From: Podospora pseudocomata
Lineage: Eukaryota > Ascomycota > Sordariomycetes > Sordariales > Podosporaceae
Direction: 5' to 3'
DNA: 64,000 nucleotides
Assembly (NCBI RefSeq): GCF_035222375.1
Contig: NW_026946364.1
Location: forward strand, 310,001 to 374,000
Made by a program: the position numbers and the translations under genes. Under the pieces are notes generated by a model, which ran no database searches, was not told the origin of the DNA, and saw only the letters and a list, made by a program, of their open reading frames with translations. Shown one piece after another: positions 53,703 to 63,290 of the stretch (its first letter is position 1; each line of letters begins with the position of its first letter).

Positions 53703-53947
53703 CCTAAGTTTATAGCGGCAGTGCAAGAAGACTCATCTCGTGGCCATCGTTCCTTAAGAGAGATACGGACGGACTGGATTGCAGTGAAGCATGTCTTCAA
53801 CAGCAGACGGTAGCTTATAATCTCTTCCTCCACTACTTCCGGAGCCTCGGTGCTGAATTCAATCATCAGTTCTGCGGGTTTGTAAACGGTCGAACAAGTT
53901 TTGGCGGGAGAGTCTGCCGCAACGACCAAGCCAACTACCTCGGCCAT
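53703..53947 (-). pseudogene. 5' gene fragment cut by transposon, HeLo-like start
   Basis: From ATG at 53947 a good frame reads MAEVVGLVVAADSPAKTCST, then ELMIEFSTEAPEVVEEEIIS and TCFTAIQSVRISLKERW, up to the transposon edge at 53702. It is helical and resembles the N-terminal domain of fungal STAND/NLR proteins (HeLo-like), though the match is by impression only. Past the insertion no convincing continuation on the minus strand is seen. Either the gene is truncated or the rest was deleted. Confidence 0.45.
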
Positions 53948-54135
53948 GGTGATAAGAGCCGAGAGATATAATCAACATCTAAGCCGATCCGATAACGGAC
54001 TGATTTGTCCACCTCCCTCATGGCTCGAAGCATATACACTGACATGTTTGTACAAGACTTCGGTATTTCGGCATGTGACGAACAAATCTACTAGTATCGA
54101 CACAGACATAGACAAATACCCCAGAAATCGGGGCA

Positions 54136-55743
54136 TCAAACAAACCCCCCAACAGTAATATATACAACCGTCACCACAACCATCACGACCGACAGCCCAG
54201 CCCGCCCGTCACGTCTCACCACCGCCGCCGCCCCCGCCGTCGACGAAGACGACGTCTCGCTCGGGTTGTCGGCCCCTACTTCCGAAGTCGCCACTGAGAT
54301 GCCGGGCCCCATGGTATTCCCATACGAATACGTAAAATAATCCTTGCAGTCCTTCCACTCAAAGCAGGTATGCGTCTTGTGGAAGACGGTCCACGAGAAA
54401 GTCTGCGCCGCCGCGTAGATCGTGTTGTGCGCCGGGTCCCAGACGGCCGTCGAGGCGCCGTCGTACGTCCTGCCGTCCGACCCCCCCTCAGCCGCATTGC
54501 TGTACAGCCCCATGGTCAGAGTCTGGCCGCTGAACTGCGCGACGCGCGACGCGGCGCAGAACGGTGGCAGTGTCGCGCTGCTCACCGTGTGTGTCGTCCC
54601 GTCGTATACCGTCGTGTACGTCCACCCGGGCGACGTATGGGTAAAGGAGACGTCGCCAAAGGCCGACGGGCAGCACGTCACCTGGGACGCCTCGACCTCG
54701 TAGCTGAAGGTCTTGTCGTTGAACGGGCGGTACGACGTTGAATTTGCCGTCGTGTACCCGACGGGGCAGGCAGTGTAGTAGGCGGGTGTCCCGCTGACCA
54801 CGGTGGACGGGCCCGGGTAGCACGCCGCCTTGGTGAAATCCGGGTCGCCGGCAACCGTGTGCGTGCACTGCAGCCAGGGGGGCACTCTGGGCTCTCTGGT
54901 GAGGGAGCATCGGCCTGAAACCAGCCACACGTTGGACTCTGCGAGACAGGAGGCGGCGGGCGTGAACTGCGTGACGGCTGACGAGGGAGGCGGGATGTAC
55001 GTGCCGACCGGGGCGCGCGTCGGGCGCGGTTCGATCGGGTTGCTGTTCATTACACAGTGACTGTCGCCGAAGCACGTCGACGTCGTGCCAGGCCTGCCCG
55101 TGTAGAGGTACTTTTGGATCATGGCAGGGGTCACGAGGATGAAGTCATTGTCGTAGTCCCATGCCACCTCGGTGGTGGTGGTTGTAGAGGAGGTTGAAAC
55201 GGTCAAGGTCACCTTCTGGCCCGAGAGATCCTTGACAGAAGCGGCCTTGCAAAGGACATTCAAGGTCCGATGTGTCACGGGGTAAGTAGTACCGTCAATG
55301 ACACTGGGGATGGCGGTCGGGTTGATGTTGGCTGGGGTAAAGTCATAGGCGCTGCATCTCAGTCAGCTATCGCCGCGCCAGCAGGAAGTCGTGTATACTC
55401 ACGTAGGGCAGCAGGCCGTTACTTCGCACGTGATGCCTTGGTAGATTTCTGTCCTCGTCGTTGCGCCCGTCATGCCCTCCGGGCAGGCACTATATGCGGT
55501 CTCGCTGGCAATGGTGCTGCCAGTGGTGATCCAGTTCTCCTGGTAGCATAGATCATCCCAGTTCGCTGGGCGGCCTAGTCGCGTGACATGGCAGTCGGGG
55601 AGAGTGACGATCTCGGTCGGTCGCGATGAGAATGGCGTGTAGAAGGTATTGCACGCATACGAATTCTCAAGCCATAGGTTCGACGGCGCAAAGCATGTCG
55701 GGTCTGGGCGAAAATTTGTTGTGACACTGGGTACAGCCGCCAT
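54136..55743 (-). CDS. membrane-anchored protein with two Cys modules
   Basis: Two exons, 55743-55404 or so and about 55353-54136, with a GTGAGT...GATGCAG intron, give roughly 515 residues. Two related cysteine modules occur. The first runs from TCFAPSNLWLENSYACN to SACPEGMT and VTACCPTAYDF; the second from SCLAESNVWLVSGRCSL to TACPVGYTT and VTCCPSAFGD. The shared skeleton is C-x-A-x-S-N-x-W-L, then ACP-x-G-(M/Y)-T, then T-CCP-(S/T)-A. The C-terminus is Ser-rich then ends with a hydrophobic stretch (LSVVMVVVTVVYITVGGFV), a membrane span or GPI signal. No N-terminal signal peptide is seen from this ATG, so an upstream exon may be missing. Cell-surface location is inferred; function unknown. 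Confidence 0.72.
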
Positions 55744-57238
55744 ATTTGGTTGTGTTTTTGAAGGCACGAGTTTGAATAAACCGCGACTGACCTTCGCGCT
55801 TTTCCAGGACGAGGGAGAGAATAGTTAAGAACCTATTAACATCTTCTGCCCTGCCAAGAGGCCAGCCCCTTCCTCTAACCATAACTGGCTATGCCAAGCA
55901 GACAAACTCATCCTCCGGCAACCCGGCATCTTGTGCCTGAATGTAACCTTCGACTTCGACCCTTAAATGTTCTTTCTGGTCGAGGGAACGGTCGCAGGGA
56001 GCCACAGGGCTCTCATCGTCTTGGAGTCCTCAGCAACTACGGCGTTCTCAACAGCCTGGGACCATGGCAGCCACTGCGTTCTCGACCACTGGCAACAATG
56101 AAATCGGGGCACGCCATAGGACTTATAAGCAAGACGAACCACTGTGAGGTCACTGAAGGATGGAGGTTGTGGGGAGCGATAAGGAGGAAAACGAGGTCTT
56201 GAATGCCCATAAAATGCTCCCGTTCTAGTGTATTTGGAATGGTCTTTTCTTTCCTTTCCGAAGCCCAAGTTCAAGTTCAAGTTCAACTCAAGTCAAGTCA
56301 AGCTCAATTTCAAGTCAAAGCCAACAAGTCAAGGTATCATATACTGGTTTACCACACTAGCTTGCAGGGCATAGTTCCCTATACTTACCTTCCTTCGGTG
56401 CCACAACACAAAGCCGTACCTCGCAGTTCAAAGAACTCAAGAGCCTTGGGTTATTGCTTCCACTTACCCGGAAGGGTCTGATCAACTGGCCTGCCGACAA
56501 CATATCTTAGCAGGCTGCAAGATCTATTTCTGCGGTCCAGTTGCGGTAGCCGATCCCGGTAAAGCTTACGACCCAGTTGATCTTCCGTGCGAGTTTCTCT
56601 TCTTCTGTAGTCCAGTGTGATTAGGCCACTAATGACAGCAAGGAGTCTGGAGAGCGGACCCGGTTCCAGTCTTGGCCGGGCTGGCTTACGGTAGCCCACC
56701 TGCAGGCTCTGGCCTGAGAGCGTCGGAAAGGATAGGCCACAAGTATACCTAAAACACCTAACGACGATCGTCGATGCGCTGACGTTTTTATTCTCTCGAG
56801 ATATTTAATATTTCGATCTTCATCTTTTTTTTTCTTATTTACCACCGAAGGGGTATGGGGGACGGAGTATATTTATAGACCAAATAATTCTTTACACATT
56901 CAATCCGATATCAAAAGATAACATATATCTTCCTGTGTAGGTAGCAATATCATAGTATAGCAGTGGCAATAGCCTCGGCAGTAGTTCGAAGGAGGCGTAG
57001 CGTTATTATACAGTCCGGCTAGTTTAGTACAGAGATTTCGAAGTAGTAGGTTAGTATGAAACCGAGGTCTTGCACTTTTTAGTTAAGGTATTGAACTATT
57101 ATAGGGATATAATTAGTCGTTTAATATCTTACTGGTGTTCCCCTAGTGGCTCTTTTGGGTATGGGCTCTTCGTTACTACGCAGTAAGTGTCGCCGTCTTA
57201 TTAAACGTATAAGAAGTCGATGAGTCTGGAGAGGCAAA
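55744..57238. other. gene-poor, AT-rich, repeat-derived tract
   Basis: No supported gene. A simple array of caagt/caagttc words lies at about 56266-56325. From about 56750 to 57120 the sequence is strongly AT-rich (for example gatatttaatatttcgatct, long T runs), unlike the gene regions, as expected for old repeats hit by RIP. Confidence 0.5.
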
Positions 57239-57423
57239 TGTAACGAACCCCTAATCAAAACTTCTAAAAGGGATACTAGGTTAAAGGCTACTTCTAAATA
57301 ACGGTTCGGTATTGCCATAAGGTACACAACAAAGATCACCACTTATCTCTCGTAAGTGCTTGGTCCTAAGAACTCACGATGTGAATTGCAGACTGCGGAA
57401 CTATCTACACTGGCTAGTTCTGT
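57239..57423. mobile_element. LTR relic related to the 61384 solo LTR
   Basis: Opens TGTAACGAACCCC and parallels the solo LTR at 61384-61731 (TGTGACGATCCCC) over about 180 bases, including aaagggata, cacaac, tgcggaactatctac and ctagttc. Strongly diverged and with no clear right end or target duplication. Broken and old. Confidence 0.5.
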
Positions 57424-57889
57424 TGAGTTACTAGGGTGGTCAGGGCGGTAATTTCAGGGGTATCATGAGACTGGCAGAACAGGGTTTGGGCGTGCCTCGA
57501 CCAAACTTTGAACGGAACATCGAACATCTGCAGGTTAATCAACACATTACCCGCCCTGAAGCTTCTCAAGCTCCAATTGTAAGCGCTTCAACCTGTGATA
57601 CTATGGATATGTGGCTGTTGGTTTCAACAGGAGGAAACAGGTGACTGCTACAAAGCGTGACCCACACAGTTCAACAGCTAGCAGGACTTTGACTCCCCGG
57701 TCAGCGAGAGGTCGACTGTTAATGAATAATACCTTCCCTAGGACAACCAACGAATTGACCAAGTTTGCACCTCGAGTAAGCTTTGTTTGTGCCGCAGTGA
57801 TGAGCCAAGTCCAGCACAAAACGTGCACAGACATCCAATTGTGATCTTTCCTTATACTTTCTGATATAGGTTTTTCACACGGCCTACAT

Positions 57890-58033
57890 TGTAACGGGCT
57901 GAGTCTAGCATGGACCTCGGCAATCCTCGGCCCTGATGAAGCTATACTCTTTCTGTTTTCCTTTCTCCTTCAAGTTCAGTGTACTCGTAGCGTGGCCTAG
58001 CTAGTTGCAATACACTGCGTTGAGACCGCTACA
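57890..58033. mobile_element. solo-LTR-like unit, 144 bp
   Basis: Ends are TGTAACGG and CCGCTACA, an imperfect terminal inverted repeat with TG...CA. Flanking pentamers are tacat (left) and tatat (right), a likely target duplication with one C-to-T difference. Shares most of its length with the relic at 51949-52154. No internal coding sequence. An LTR or short non-autonomous derivative; broken or never coding. Confidence 0.5.
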
Positions 58034-59010
58034 TATATGGCACGGTTTTCCTATGTAAATAGCAACAAATGGTCCAGCGCACTCTCTTAAAAAGAAAGGG
58101 TAGAACGGTGTGGGAATAATAATAATAATAATAATAACAATTGAAGTAGATGTGGTGGGGTGGTAGATGTTGAATTAGTGAAGGAGCCCCACTGTTAAGG
58201 AAATTAATATCTTGGCAGTGAGATTCAGGCCAGCCACCTGGACCTTTCTCTCAAAAACAAGCAGCCAATTGACCAAGGTTGAACCCCATATCGTTGTTTA
58301 ACAGTATAAAGTGGCTAACACTTGTCTGGCTGACTCGCTTATCACGCACCTTATACTACGGAAGATTTACAGATGTTGTCATCTATACTTCTGCTGGAAA
58401 ATTGAGCATAAGAATCTCAGGCTCAGCAGTCCGGGAAGGAAAGAAAAGGAAACATCTGGGAAGGGTGCAAAAACGATCAGCCCAGGGTCAAACCTGGAAC
58501 CTCGAAAAATATGCCCCTTTATGGTCCCTTCATTCATGCATTTATTGACATCTATTTGCAGTTTCACAGCTCTCAGATTGTCGCAGTGAAAGAGCCACAG
58601 GCCCAACATTTTCTCCATCCAACATTCAAGGTCCGCTGGCGTAATGGTAGCGTGTCTGACTACGATTATCCAATCAGCTAATCATGAGGCTTGTAGATTT
58701 TGTGGGGCCCGGATTTTAGCGGACTTTGCGAGCTGAATGTGCACGCAGTCACCAACCACCCGAATATTTCTTGGCATTCACCGTGAGCCTTTGCATTGTC
58801 TCACGGCTTTTGTGTTGCACTTAAACTGGACTTAGGACTGGGGAAATACCATCTCCGCATGCTAGATGCCTGTCATGTATTATCTCGTCGCCGGTCGATG
58901 AAGAATATGGCCTTGGCCGGAAGTCATGGTTAAGACCGCTATTGCCGGTCTTAGAAGATGGCTTGCTTTCTACAAAGAGAGCAAGTCCGTGACGCTGTGG
59001 CTATATTGTG
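58034..59010. other. gene-poor tract with tRNA-like relic
   Basis: Contains an AAT trinucleotide array at about 58115-58137 and the tRNA-like unit at 58631-58735. Nothing else recognised. The last 140 bases are the SDR promoter. Confidence 0.5.
58631..58735 (+). tRNA. tRNA-like relic, possibly tRNA-Arg derived
   Basis: The left end GTCCGCT pairs perfectly with AGCGGAC at 58728-58734, the seven base pairs of an acceptor stem. The D arm (GGCGTAATGGTAGCG) and the start of an anticodon arm (TCTGACT) are very close to tRNA-Arg. However, the middle is expanded and the T arm lacks TTCRA, so this is a degenerate tRNA or tRNA-derived element rather than a working gene. Confidence 0.4.
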
Positions 59011-59016
59011 TATAAA
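59011..59016 (+). promoter_or_regulatory. TATA-like box of the SDR gene
   Basis: TATAAA lies about 130 nt before the SDR ATG at 59147, followed by a CA-rich leader (caacaa words) typical of fungal 5' untranslated regions. Confidence 0.45.
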
Positions 59017-59146
59017 ACAACTGGTTTCCTCAAGGAGTTGAGTTACTTGAAAGTCCTATCATCATCATCTTCAGCAAGCAACATCATCTTCAACAACCAA
59101 CAACAAATTCAACAACAACTTATCAACCACCACCAGTCTACTCAAT

Positions 59147-59975
59147 ATGTCCACCGACAAGACCATCGTCCTCGTCACTGGTAAGTTCTCCCAATATCCC
59201 CAATATTGAAACACCAACTAACAACCCCCCAGGTGCAAACAGCGGCATCGGTCTCGAAACCATCATCGCCCTCTCCAAATCCTCTCCTAACTACCACCTC
59301 CTCCTCGGCGCCCGCTCCCTCGACAAAGGCAACGCCGCCCTTGCACAAATCCAATCCATCCACAACAACCAACTCCTCTCCTCCATCACCCCCATCCAAA
59401 TCGACGTCACCTCCCTCCCCACCATCGAATCAACTAAAACCTACCTCGCCTCCACCTTCGGCCGTCTCGATGTCCTGATCCAAAACGCAGGCGTCATCGT
59501 CACCCACCCCTGCCACACCCTCAAGAACCTCCGCACCACCTTTGAGACCAACGTCTTTGGCGCCAAGGTTGTTACCGATGAGCTGACTCCGCTTCTCCAA
59601 AAGTCGACGAATGCGAGGGTTATTTATGTCAGTTCTGAGCAGGGGAGTATTACGTTGAGGTTGGACCCGGAGTACCCATACAAGGATGTGCCGGGGACAG
59701 AATACAAGATGAGTAAGGCTGCGCTGAATATGCTAGCGGCTTGTCATAGATATGATTTTCGGAAGTGGGGGGGTAAGGTGACGAGCTTCAACCCGGGGTG
59801 GTGTGTCACCAATTTGACCGGGGAGACGGGGAGGAAGATGAGGATTGAGGGAGGGGCGAGGTCAGCGGAGGATCCGGCGAAGGCGTTGGTCGCGATTTTG
59901 GAGGGAAAGAGGGATAAGGAGGCGTGGGAGGATAGTGGGATTTTGGATTTGGATGCTGGTGTTCATCCTTGGTAA
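59147..59975 (+). CDS. short-chain dehydrogenase/reductase
   Basis: Two exons, 59147-59180 and 59233-59975, with a 52-nt intron (GTAAGT, CTAAC branch, CCCCCAG) that interrupts the cofactor motif: VLVT plus GANSGIGLETI. About 258 residues. A classical SDR: T-G-x-x-x-G-I-G for NAD(P), DVLIQNAGVI for the NAG word, the Ser in VIYVSSEQGS, and YKMSKAALNM for the catalytic Tyr-x-x-x-Lys. FNPGWCVTNLTG is the usual Pro-Gly after the core. It reduces or oxidises a small alcohol or ketone, substrate unknown; relatives are annotated as carbonyl reductases. Codon use changes from C-rich in the first half to G/T-ending in the second, an oddity but not a break. Confidence 0.93.
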
Positions 59976-60086
59976 TGGGTGGGTGGGTGACCTATTTTGA
60001 TGATGAGATTTACATTTGCTTTGCCATGGGATGTAGTCATTGATTTCATTCTTTGTCTACCTCCATAAATTTCTTTTTTCCTTAAT

Positions 60087-60545
60087 TCAACGTGATTGCT
60101 CAGGCCCCAGCGCTAGTAGTCCGAAGCTTGAACAAACCTCGTTTTCCTTTCTCCTCTCATCCTCAATGATCTCCTGAACCGACTTTGTGCCAGCACCATC
60201 ACCATAGTACTTCTCAGCCAGCTCGATGCACCTGAGGTTGGCCGCCAAGTTGTTCATTGTCTCCATCCACTCCTCGGTCTTTTCGCTGCCAAAGACAATA
60301 CCGCCGCCAGCCTGAAGGTAGGCAATACCCTTCTTGACGGGCACGGTCCGCATGGCAATGCAAGTATTCATCTGACCCTCATATAGCTTGAAACCCTTGC
60401 TCTCTCCAAGAGAACGGACCGCATCATATGCAGACCATCCAGCAGCACCGGCATAGATGCCTCTCTTCTCCTTCTCCAAATCATAGATCAGCTCCATAGC
60501 CTTGATCATTGGAGCGCCTGAGACAGTGCCGGCAGGGAAGATGCT
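60087..60545 (-). pseudogene. anthranilate synthase component I, C-terminal fragment
   Basis: From about 60545 the minus strand reads [20 protein letters not shown], then [33 protein letters not shown] and [20 protein letters not shown], and ends normally at 60087. This is the C-terminal 150 residues of the chorismate-binding domain of anthranilate synthase component I, which makes anthranilate for tryptophan. The rest (about 400 residues) is missing: upstream of 60545 the sequence is unrelated. A loop before NTCIAMRT ([20 protein letters not shown]) differs from the usual enzyme. It is a truncated copy, presumably from partial duplication, beside repeat-derived DNA; a complete gene must exist elsewhere in the genome. 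Confidence 0.82.
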
Positions 60546-61378
60546 ACGTATAGTGTTAAGAATTATAACTCTGGCAGACCAGTTGAATAGATCCTGCTGA
60601 GTAACTGGAAGCAACAACCTGAGAACTCTAGGGTTCCTTGGACTGCGCTGTACGACGGTGTGCAATGCCACTGAAGGAAGACAGGCATAGGGGACTGTGC
60701 CCTGTAAGGAGGAAGATATAGGGAACTGTGCCCTGTGAATAAGATGGTAGGCACCTAATAACAGAGGGCTATGCTTTGGAAGAGAGTGTGGAAAACCAGT
60801 ATATTAACCTTGACCTAATAGCTTGACTTAACAAGAGAGAAAAGCAGAATATTTCGAATATGCTGCAAGAGAAGCCTGTTATAAGCATCCAGTCCTCGTA
60901 TTTGCTTCCTCCAATTTCTTCACTGCCGCAGTTTCCGTGGTTCCGGGCCATCGATGATGTCCGTGTTCTCCGAAGTTCCGGGTTCTTCATAATACCCGTA
61001 GTTCCGGGACTCCGGGCCATTGACGGTGCTCGCTGTGAGGACTCGGAGACACAAACAAAGTCCACAAATAAGTGCTGTATTTCAACATATCTACAGCCAC
61101 GGAATTGTCAAGAAGCTCAGAAAAGAGGATATTTACTATGGGAAATGCAGCCATTTCAATGTAACTTTTAAACAACTGTCTATTATACTACTGCAATTTG
61201 TGCCTCCCTGCCCTCCCGCAAAGCCACTATTCCCAGTCACCGACCGAGGATAGGTGTAATATTCTTGCAGCCAACGGAAAAGTAGCAACGATTTCCAGAA
61301 AACGCGTTTTCAGCCGCCTAAGTGCAGGGGGAAAGCACTGGAATTTAAGCGCTTGAACCATTTCAAGAACCATGTAGA
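60546..61378. other. repeat-derived tract, no supported gene
   Basis: Shows local duplications: gggactgtgccctgt and gggaactgtgccctgt at about 60689-60740, and the words tccgggccat and gttccggg repeated at about 60950-61020. This looks like remains of a transposable element or LTR, but its ends are not defined. Confidence 0.4.
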
Positions 61379-61383
61379 GACAG

Positions 61384-61731
61384 TGTGACGATCCCCTGTC
61401 CAGAACCTTTGAAAGGGATACCGGTTGAAGGCGAACTTCTAGATAATGGATCAGTGCAGCTAAACAGTGCACAACATGATGTCTCAATATACCCACAAGA
61501 TGCTGTGAATACAAACTGTGATAATTGCATACTGCGGAACTATCTACAAGCTATCTAGTTCCTCCGTATATATAGATCTATGACTCTCATGGACCGTTGG
61601 ACCGTCCTCTATGCACCGGTCCATCGGTCCTCGTCTGATTGGCTACCTACAGGGACCTCTTCCACCGTAGTACTCTACTCCTATTGGCCCGTCTATTAAG
61701 TCTGCGTCCACCCGTGTCCAAGGTTGTGACA
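61384..61731. mobile_element. solo LTR with perfect 5-bp target duplication
   Basis: A 348-bp unit opening TGTGACG and closing GTGACA, flanked on both sides by GACAG (61379-61383 and 61732-61736). TG...CA ends and a 5-bp duplication identify an LTR-retrotransposon long terminal repeat left after recombination between two LTRs. No internal domain is present. The intact duplication suggests it is younger than the related relic at 57239. Superfamily not determinable from the LTR alone. Confidence 0.8.
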
Positions 61732-61736
61732 GACAG

Positions 61737-62151
61737 TCCACGGTGTTAAACTACGAGCCTAAACGCATATGGCTGACATTATAGAGGTTAGCCATCCTAA
61801 ATATCTGGGAGTGTGCGTATGACTAAGTTTCTTCCCATGGCACCTCAGGTTGCCGAGCAGATGCAGTGGATGCAACATGGTACTCAAGTCGGCAGAGGTA
61901 AGACGGCTGGGGTGAAAGCGAGAAAAGTTCAGAAAAAGACCGAATAGGTAGATAAATAAAGTTCTATGCTCTCGTTTACATCTGCTTGTCTCAGCCGCTG
62001 CCAACTCATCTGTGCTGCTCTCAATTCAGCTCCCGCAGCCTTGTCGGCTTGGGCTCCTAGATGGCTCCGATTCTTCCTACAACCACACCTAAGCCCTATT
62101 TCACCTCTGCTGTTTCGAATACCATATTATACCCACTATATTGGCGCCGCC
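61737..62151. other. intergenic
   Basis: Flank of the solo LTR up to the patatin stub. Nothing recognised. Confidence 0.4.
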
Positions 62152-62223
62152 ATGCCCGGTAGCGACTTCCGCCTGCTCGGCCTTGACGGCGGCGGCGTGC
62201 GCGGCCACACAGCTTGCAGTTGA
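62152..62223 (+). pseudogene. patatin-like phospholipase N-terminal stub
   Basis: ATG at 62152 begins MPGSDFRLLGLDGGGVRGHT and stops four residues later. LLGLDGGGVRG is the oxyanion-hole motif that opens patatin-like phospholipase domains in fungal proteins, many of them NLR-type. Everything downstream of the motif, including the G-x-S-x-G nucleophile and the DG(A/G), is absent. A truncated gene start; codon use here is GC-rich, unlike the surrounding AT-rich repeats. Confidence 0.6.
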
Positions 62224-62451
62224 AGTCGCAATTTGCTGACGAGTAACCGGTTGGTTGTTGACGTGTGACAGCATGTCGGAATCATTACAACCAAAGCTGC
62301 TGCATTGGTTTAATACCCATCTAATCACGTGATATTCCGTCCCATATTCCATTTAAACCTGCGTCGGGCATCATGTTGGGCGCTTGCTATACTATAGCTA
62401 CCTTCAACAACCAGTCGGTCCCTCAAACTGTGTACGGCACAGCAAAAGATC

Positions 62452-63290
62452 ATGGACCAGTACCGCTGTCAACTTTGGCAGCTTCCACGCTGTCTCTACC
62501 GGGTCCAATACCCAGCGTCTCGAACAACTCACGACTCCAGTGGATTGAAAGCTCAAGATACCACCAGCGTGTACAAGAAATGGGGTTCCGATGATGAATT
62601 TATGCAAGCAATTCGGAATCTGTTTACATGGGCCTGCAAAGACAGCACACCCTTTATTTCATTCTTTTCGGACGAAGAACACGCTATCAACTGGGGCTGT
62701 AAACTAAGAGACTGGGATAAATGTTCCAGTCGAGATGACTGGACTCTTCTTACCATCTACACACAGTTTCTTAAATCTACCTACGTGTACAAACTGAGCA
62801 CGCTCATCGACTACACAGGCGTTCGAATTCCTGTACCAGCGGAGAAATCACACAAACGAGGGGCCTATATCTGTTTGCATGGCATCCCGACTTTTGCCAT
62901 TGTTTGCGTGAGAAATGGAAGCAACGTCAGGGCAGCCAGGGTTGTAAGCTACCTACCTTCTTCCTGTCAATAGATGTAGATTGGCTACTAATTGGGGTAA
63001 TAGCGGGAACATATCGTCCACGCAAGTTTGTTATTTTATGGGATGACGAGATAACCATGAATTCCGATGAGATGAAGAAACTCTTGAGAGCCCACAATAT
63101 GTGGGTTGAGTCTGAAAAGTCTCTCATTCTTGCGTCCCTTACGACGATGCGTTCTTTTGAATCATCTGCCCAGTGTGGGCCTCTAACGATAGATACATGT
63201 ATGACGAGACTCCGCCCACTACACAACACGGTCAAAATACGTGCTGAGGCTTTAGACTCTCTCTTCCTAATGATGAATACAATTGAATAG
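62452..63290 (+). CDS. DUF7587-like fungal protein, end uncertain
   Basis: ATG at 62452. The region LYRVQYPASRT, then DEFMQAIRNLFTWACKD, STPFISFFSDEEHAINWG and KRGAYICLHGIPTFAIVCVR fits the DUF7587 pattern of a short (about 150-residue) fungal domain of unknown function. A probable intron follows (GTAAGC at about 62944, CTAATT branch, acceptor TAATAG near 63004), then a frame with FVILWDDEITMNSDEMKKLL to a stop at 63290. The exon join does not keep frame as I read it, so the 3' part may belong to another gene or carry a frameshift. The unspliced first frame stops at 62973. No signal peptide. Confidence 0.5.
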
